Shown piece by piece: positions 60,501 through 64,000 of a DNA stretch of 64,000 bases. The number at the start of each line of letters is the position of its first letter. Position 1 is the stretch's first letter. Position numbers and translations under genes: made by a program. The stretch covers positions 124,001 through 188,000 of the forward strand of contig NZ_CAKSZA010000001.1 of the NCBI RefSeq assembly GCF_934525195.1, written 5' to 3'. A model generated the notes under the pieces. That model did not search any database. It was not told the DNA's origin and saw only the letters and a list, made by a program, of their open reading frames with translations. The DNA is from an uncultured Eubacterium sp. (GTDB taxonomy: Bacteria; Bacillota; Clostridia; Oscillospirales; Acutalibacteraceae).

Positions 60501-61593
60501 TGAGGCTAAACTTTGGATAAGCGGTGACGGACACGTCAACATCGGGAAGTTCATCTCTCCAAGTTTTGCTATGCTTTTTGTAATAATCAAAGCTGTACCG
60601 TGACAAAAGTTTGCCCGCAAAAAACGGGTCGGATTTTTTATCAAAACAGGATTGAATTGCGCTCAAAGCGATTTTTTGAACTTTCTTCTTTGCAAGTTTT
60701 TCAATCCGTTTTATATCGTCATCGTTCACCTTTGAAGCAACGCCTCGTTCAAGGTCGTTCAAGTTTATATCAAACTTTATCCGAGAATTGAATTTTACTC
60801 CGTCATCATAATAAGCGGTGTTTTTGACCTTGATATTTGTAACTTCAATGCCCACCTTGCCGAACTTTTTATCCTTGAGGACTACCGTTGCGGTTTTGAC
60901 CTTGTCATTGACAAGCAAAAATCCGAGAGTGTCGGACTCATCAAGAGTTTCGACATATTTGCCGTTGCTGAAAACTCCTATTCCGTCAAGTCTTGTTTTG
61001 TTGTTGTGCGTTAACAGCACGGGCAAATACACATCCGAAGTTTCCGACAAAAAGTGATTTTGCAAATCCTTGACCGTTACGGCACAGGAAAGCCCCGTTT
61101 CTTCGCCTGTTTTGAGCATTGTGTAAATATCCTGAACAGGCACTTTTGCACGGTGTTCGGAGGATTTCATCACATCCTCGGCGGTGGTTTTGCTCAACGC
61201 AACAAGCACATCGGGGCGACTGTCAACGGCACGCAAAGTGTAATCAACAACATTTTCGAGTCCGTTTTTTGCATAATCATTGCCAAACACAATCACCTTG
61301 TTTTGCCCAAAAAACACGGAACTTGAAATATTTGCGGAGGTTTTTGACACCGCCTTGCTGATGTTCCCTGCCGTGCCGAAAGCAACGGATGTGATGTTTA
61401 CGCCCAAATTGTCGCTTGTTCCGCTCCCCTTTGTCAAATCGAGATACTGAACAGAAACCTTGACACCTTTTTTCGTTTTGTCAACGCCGACTCCCTGTGC
61501 CACCGACATTTCGGACAAGCTGTCGCTGCAACCCGAAAAAAGAAGTGCAACCGACAACAGCAACAACAATATTTTAGATATTTTTCTCAACAT
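60475..61593 (-). CDS. gerAC: Spore germinant receptor lipoprotein, GerAC family
   Basis: This 372-residue protein has a lipoprotein signal peptide with lipobox LFSGC (Cys near residue 22) and the GerAC N-terminal domain start SLSEMSVAQGVGVDKTKKG. It is the outer lipoprotein subunit of a nutrient germinant receptor in the spore inner membrane. I choose ATG 61593 after AGGAG; the frame also extends to TTG 61608. Its start overlaps gerAB by 20 bp. It is the last of three ger genes. Confidence 0.9.
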   Translation of the reverse strand: MLRKISKILLLLLSVALLFSGCSDSLSEMSVAQGVGVDKTKKGVKVSVQYLDLTKGSGTSDNLGVNITSVAFGTAGNISKAVSKTSANISSSVFFGQNKVIVFGNDYAKNGLENVVDYTLRAVDSRPDVLVALSKTTAEDVMKSSEHRAKVPVQDIYTMLKTGEETGLSCAVTVKDLQNHFLSETSDVYLPVLLTHNNKTRLDGIGVFSNGKYVETLDESDTLGFLLVNDKVKTATVVLKDKKFGKVGIEVTNIKVKNTAYYDDGVKFNSRIKFDINLNDLERGVASKVNDDDIKRIEKLAKKKVQKIALSAIQSCFDKKSDPFFAGKLLSRYSFDYYKKHSKTWRDELPDVDVSVTAYPKFSLINGNYTRK

Positions 61594-62617
61594 TTTTTCT
61601 CCTGTCAAAAATTAAAATACAAAGCGGAGCAACGACCGCAAAAGCAAGAAACATACCGACTGTGAGATACTTGGACACTTCGGCAATCCGCATACCGAGC
61701 ACTTTATCCAAAAATACCGAACCCAACAACGAAACTCCGGAAAGCACAAGCACCTTCGTCTTGTGACTGTATTTTTTTATCAGCGTGCTTGCACAAAACA
61801 GCATAACGGCGGTTTTGAGGAACACGGCAAAAATCCAAAATGAAGTGTGAAGAATATCGAGCCTTGACATATCGTTGACCGAAGCCATTTGGAACAAGGT
61901 GTATATCGGAAATGACTGCAAATCGGCGCTGTTGCCGAGAACTCCGGAGCAAAACAGCAACAGCATAAACACTCCTGCATATGCACAGCCAAGCCCCGAA
62001 AAATATGGTTTTATGCTGTCGCCGTTGGTTTTGTCCGCCAAGTTCAGCAACAAAACAGGCTCAATGCAATTACAGGTAAACAATATGCAATTCATCAAAA
62101 AATGCCTTGTGTCATTACGCATTATGGGGAAGAAATTGACAAAATCAAAATTTTTGATGTTGAAAATAAGCACCACCGCAATAACAACGGCAAGCAAAGT
62201 TCCGCACAGAGAAGCAAATCTGCCGAGCGGTTCAATACCCAAATATGCGCCGTAGCACACCGCAACAAAAGCCAAAATTATGAACATAATCGTTGGACTT
62301 TCGGGATTCATTTTTGTTGTTGCAAAATATGCAAACCGTTCCACCGTGAGTGACGAAAAAAACAGAAAATACAGCAAATACGCAACACCGAGGACAGAAT
62401 ATAAATGCGGTGATTTTTTCTTTTTTACGCACAGAACGGCAGGAATTGACATCAAAAATGTGAGCGGCATCGAAAGTGCAAAACTGATTGGAACATCGGT
62501 GTCAAACTTGCCGACAGACACCGACTGAACATAGGTCAGCGACACGACAAGCCTTGACACAAAAAATATGCAAAAAAGTTGTCGTGGTGAGATTTTGCCC
62601 CTTTTTGCATCAATCAT
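61574..62617 (-). CDS. gerAB: Spore germinant receptor permease subunit, GerAB family
   Basis: This 347-residue protein has about ten membrane segments of the APC-like GerAB type, beginning ISPRQLFCIFFVSRLVVSLTYV. GerAB is thought to bind the germinant. I choose ATG 62617, which overlaps the gerAA stop by 8 bp and has AAGGGG upstream, over the in-frame start at 62653. It overlaps gerAC by 20 bp, so all three genes are coupled. Confidence 0.9.
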   Translation of the reverse strand: MIDAKRGKISPRQLFCIFFVSRLVVSLTYVQSVSVGKFDTDVPISFALSMPLTFLMSIPAVLCVKKKKSPHLYSVLGVAYLLYFLFFSSLTVERFAYFATTKMNPESPTIMFIILAFVAVCYGAYLGIEPLGRFASLCGTLLAVVIAVVLIFNIKNFDFVNFFPIMRNDTRHFLMNCILFTCNCIEPVLLLNLADKTNGDSIKPYFSGLGCAYAGVFMLLLFCSGVLGNSADLQSFPIYTLFQMASVNDMSRLDILHTSFWIFAVFLKTAVMLFCASTLIKKYSHKTKVLVLSGVSLLGSVFLDKVLGMRIAEVSKYLTVGMFLAFAVVAPLCILIFDRRKNVEKNI

Positions 62618-64000
62618 CAACAGACACCCCTTCCAAATTCGTGACACGGACACGGCGCTTTACAAGTTTGCGCCAACCGCCTCTGAACAGTACATCAACA
62701 AGTGCCGTTTTTGTTAGCGGTGACAACGGTGACGAATACGGAACACCAAACGGATTAAGCGAGCAAATATTGCAAAACAACATTGCCGCACCAAGCATAA
62801 GACCGTAAATTCCAAAAGTTCCGCCAACAATAATAAAAATAATTCTGATGACGGCAAGGCTTTCGTACAGCGGATAAATCACATATGACGATATTGCCGT
62901 TCCTGCAACGACAATCAGCATAGGAGCACCGATTATACCTGCCGACACCGCCGCATCACCGATGACTATTGCACCGATAATTGAAATTGCGTGACCGATA
63001 CTATCGGGCAATCTCAACCCCGCTTCACGCATTATCTCATACAACAGGTGCACAAAAACAGCTTCCACGGTTAAGGTGTACGGTGTTGTAGCCTCGTTTG
63101 TTGCAATCAAAAACAGCAGATTTGACGGGATGAGTTCCTGATGAAAAGTGCCGACCGCAACAAACAATCCCGGAAGAAATACCGAAACAATAAACGCTCC
63201 GTACTTGATGAGCCTTATAAAGCTTGAATAAAACGGCGGATTGTCATAATCGTCAAGTGATGAAAAGTTGTCCGAAAACAGATACGGAGTGTACATCACA
63301 AACGGTGTGCCCTCAACCATAACAGCCACTCTGCCCTCAAGCAATTTGGATGCCAAAACATCCGGGCGTTCAGTTGTGCCGACACAGGAAAAAAAGCTTT
63401 TTACGTCCGAATCGATGAACGGCAACAGTTCGCCGTAATCAAGAACGGTGTTGAAATCAGCCTCTTTTAATCGTTTTTCAACCTCGTCAACGATAGTCTT
63501 ATCCGCCCTATCGTCAATATAGCAAATTGCAACAGGGGTGCGTGCACTGTTGCCGAGACTCAACTGTTTTTGTTTCAGATGATATGTCTTTAATCTTTTG
63601 CGAAGCAATGCCTTATTGTCATTCAATGTTTCGACAAAACACTCCTTTGCACCTTTTACATTTGCCTCGGTTGACGGCTCGGAGGTATCTCGTCTGCTCC
63701 ACCCCTGCACGCCGAATGCAAGTGCGGTTGAGCATCCCTCAACCACAACAACGGCAAAGCCCGACATCAAAAAATAATAAGCGTCATCAAAAGTTACGAC
63801 CTCATTTTGCTCCGGACAATGGACAATCTGAGTTTGCAGAAGTTCAAGATATTCTCTCGGACTTTCACATTCTTTATCAAAATCACAAATCGGTTCAACT
63901 ATCATTTGACTGAGAAGCAACGAATTGACAAGTCCGTCCATACAGGCAAGAAACATCTTTGAATTTTTTGTTTTCAGTTCTTTCAATAAAAAATCCGACG
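62610..64000 (-). CDS. gerAA: Spore germinant receptor subunit, GerAA family (5' end outside window)
   Basis: At least 463 residues are visible; the frame is open to the window edge, where the residues SDFLLKEL match the start region of the GerAA N-terminal domain, so the start codon lies beyond 64000. The N-terminal soluble domain (visible to about residue 230) is followed by four or five membrane segments with FVSVFLPGLFVAVGTFHQELIP and EAGLRLPDSIGHAISIIGAIVIGDAAV, all typical of GerAA. With GerAB and GerAC it forms the germinant receptor. Confidence 0.9.
   Translation of the reverse strand, partial: SDFLLKELKTKNSKMFLACMDGLVNSLLLSQMIVEPICDFDKECESPREYLELLQTQIVHCPEQNEVVTFDDAYYFLMSGFAVVVVEGCSTALAFGVQGWSRRDTSEPSTEANVKGAKECFVETLNDNKALLRKRLKTYHLKQKQLSLGNSARTPVAICYIDDRADKTIVDEVEKRLKEADFNTVLDYGELLPFIDSDVKSFFSCVGTTERPDVLASKLLEGRVAVMVEGTPFVMYTPYLFSDNFSSLDDYDNPPFYSSFIRLIKYGAFIVSVFLPGLFVAVGTFHQELIPSNLLFLIATNEATTPYTLTVEAVFVHLLYEIMREAGLRLPDSIGHAISIIGAIVIGDAAVSAGIIGAPMLIVVAGTAISSYVIYPLYESLAVIRIIFIIVGGTFGIYGLMLGAAMLFCNICSLNPFGVPYSSPLSPLTKTALVDVLFRGGWRKLVKRRVRVTNLEGVSVDD

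Noticed and set aside
1..64000. CRISPR array, prophage or transposase
   Set aside because: No regularly spaced direct repeats, no phage structural or integrase genes and no transposase fragment were found on either strand.

Overview
The window looks like chromosome of an endospore-forming Firmicute of class Clostridia, most likely the Oscillospiraceae/Ruminococcaceae group of gut bacteria. The reasons are low-to-moderate GC, strong AGGAGG-type ribosome binding sites, many sigma-A promoters with 17-bp spacers, a GerA-type germinant receptor operon, a Rex redox repressor, a type-A RNase P RNA, PPi-type phosphofructokinase, FemX-like and wall-glycerophosphate enzymes, and dispersed hairpin repeats of a kind familiar from gut Clostridia. 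No phage, transposase, CRISPR or plasmid gene is visible. The species assignment is inference.

Layout. 1-4.1 kb (minus): a heterodimeric ABC exporter followed by a partial lipoprotein. 4.2-13.9 kb (plus): Gfo/Idh dehydrogenase and PqqD-like protein, tRNA-Leu with an odd downstream duplication, metallophosphoesterase, a GH38-like protein, two MATE exporters and a GT87-like membrane protein. 13.9-18.5 kb (minus): aconitase, isocitrate dehydrogenase, rex and an unknown protein. 18.8-23.4 kb (plus): FeoA-FeoB fusion, FemX-like transferase and alanine racemase. 23.5-33.7 kb (minus): glyA, two CDP-glycerol transferases, an aminotransferase and trpS; a GH20 and M28 pair; an LCP protein. 33.8-35.3 kb (plus): rnpB and a PfkB kinase. 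35.6-41.7 kb (minus): EamA protein, a Mn-riboswitch-controlled P-type ATPase, and hisH-hisF-MATE. 41.8-43.9 kb (plus): pyrophosphatase, tRNA-Ser with a second odd downstream duplication, and pyridoxal kinase. 44-49.3 kb: GH2 beta-mannosidase, split ThrE exporter and PPi-phosphofructokinase. 49.3-64 kb: two membrane-anchored PpiC foldases, an O-antigen-ligase-like protein, ferredoxin, ricT-holB, AEC permease, citrate synthase, a truncated sporulation-like gene and gerAC-gerAB-gerAA.

How genes work together. Citrate synthase, aconitase and isocitrate dehydrogenase form the oxidative branch from oxaloacetate to 2-oxoglutarate, and rex sits in the aconitase operon. Several unlinked glycosidases (GH20, GH2 mannosidase, GH38-like, a possible GH18-like lipoprotein) would fit use of mannose/GlcNAc-containing glycans. 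Cell-envelope functions recur (LCP, FemX, alanine racemase, TagF-like, Wzy-like, foldases). PPi metabolism is represented by pyrophosphatase and PPi-type PFK.

The most unusual signal is non-coding. Both tRNA genes are followed by the same architecture: an inverted copy of the tRNA T-arm, a palindrome-rich insert, then a direct copy of the tRNA 3' end. A related pattern, palindromic repeat DNA inserted into or duplicating terminator hairpins, occurs at 21.1 kb and 35.3 kb. Together these suggest a family of small non-coding elements that target tRNA 3' ends and terminators.
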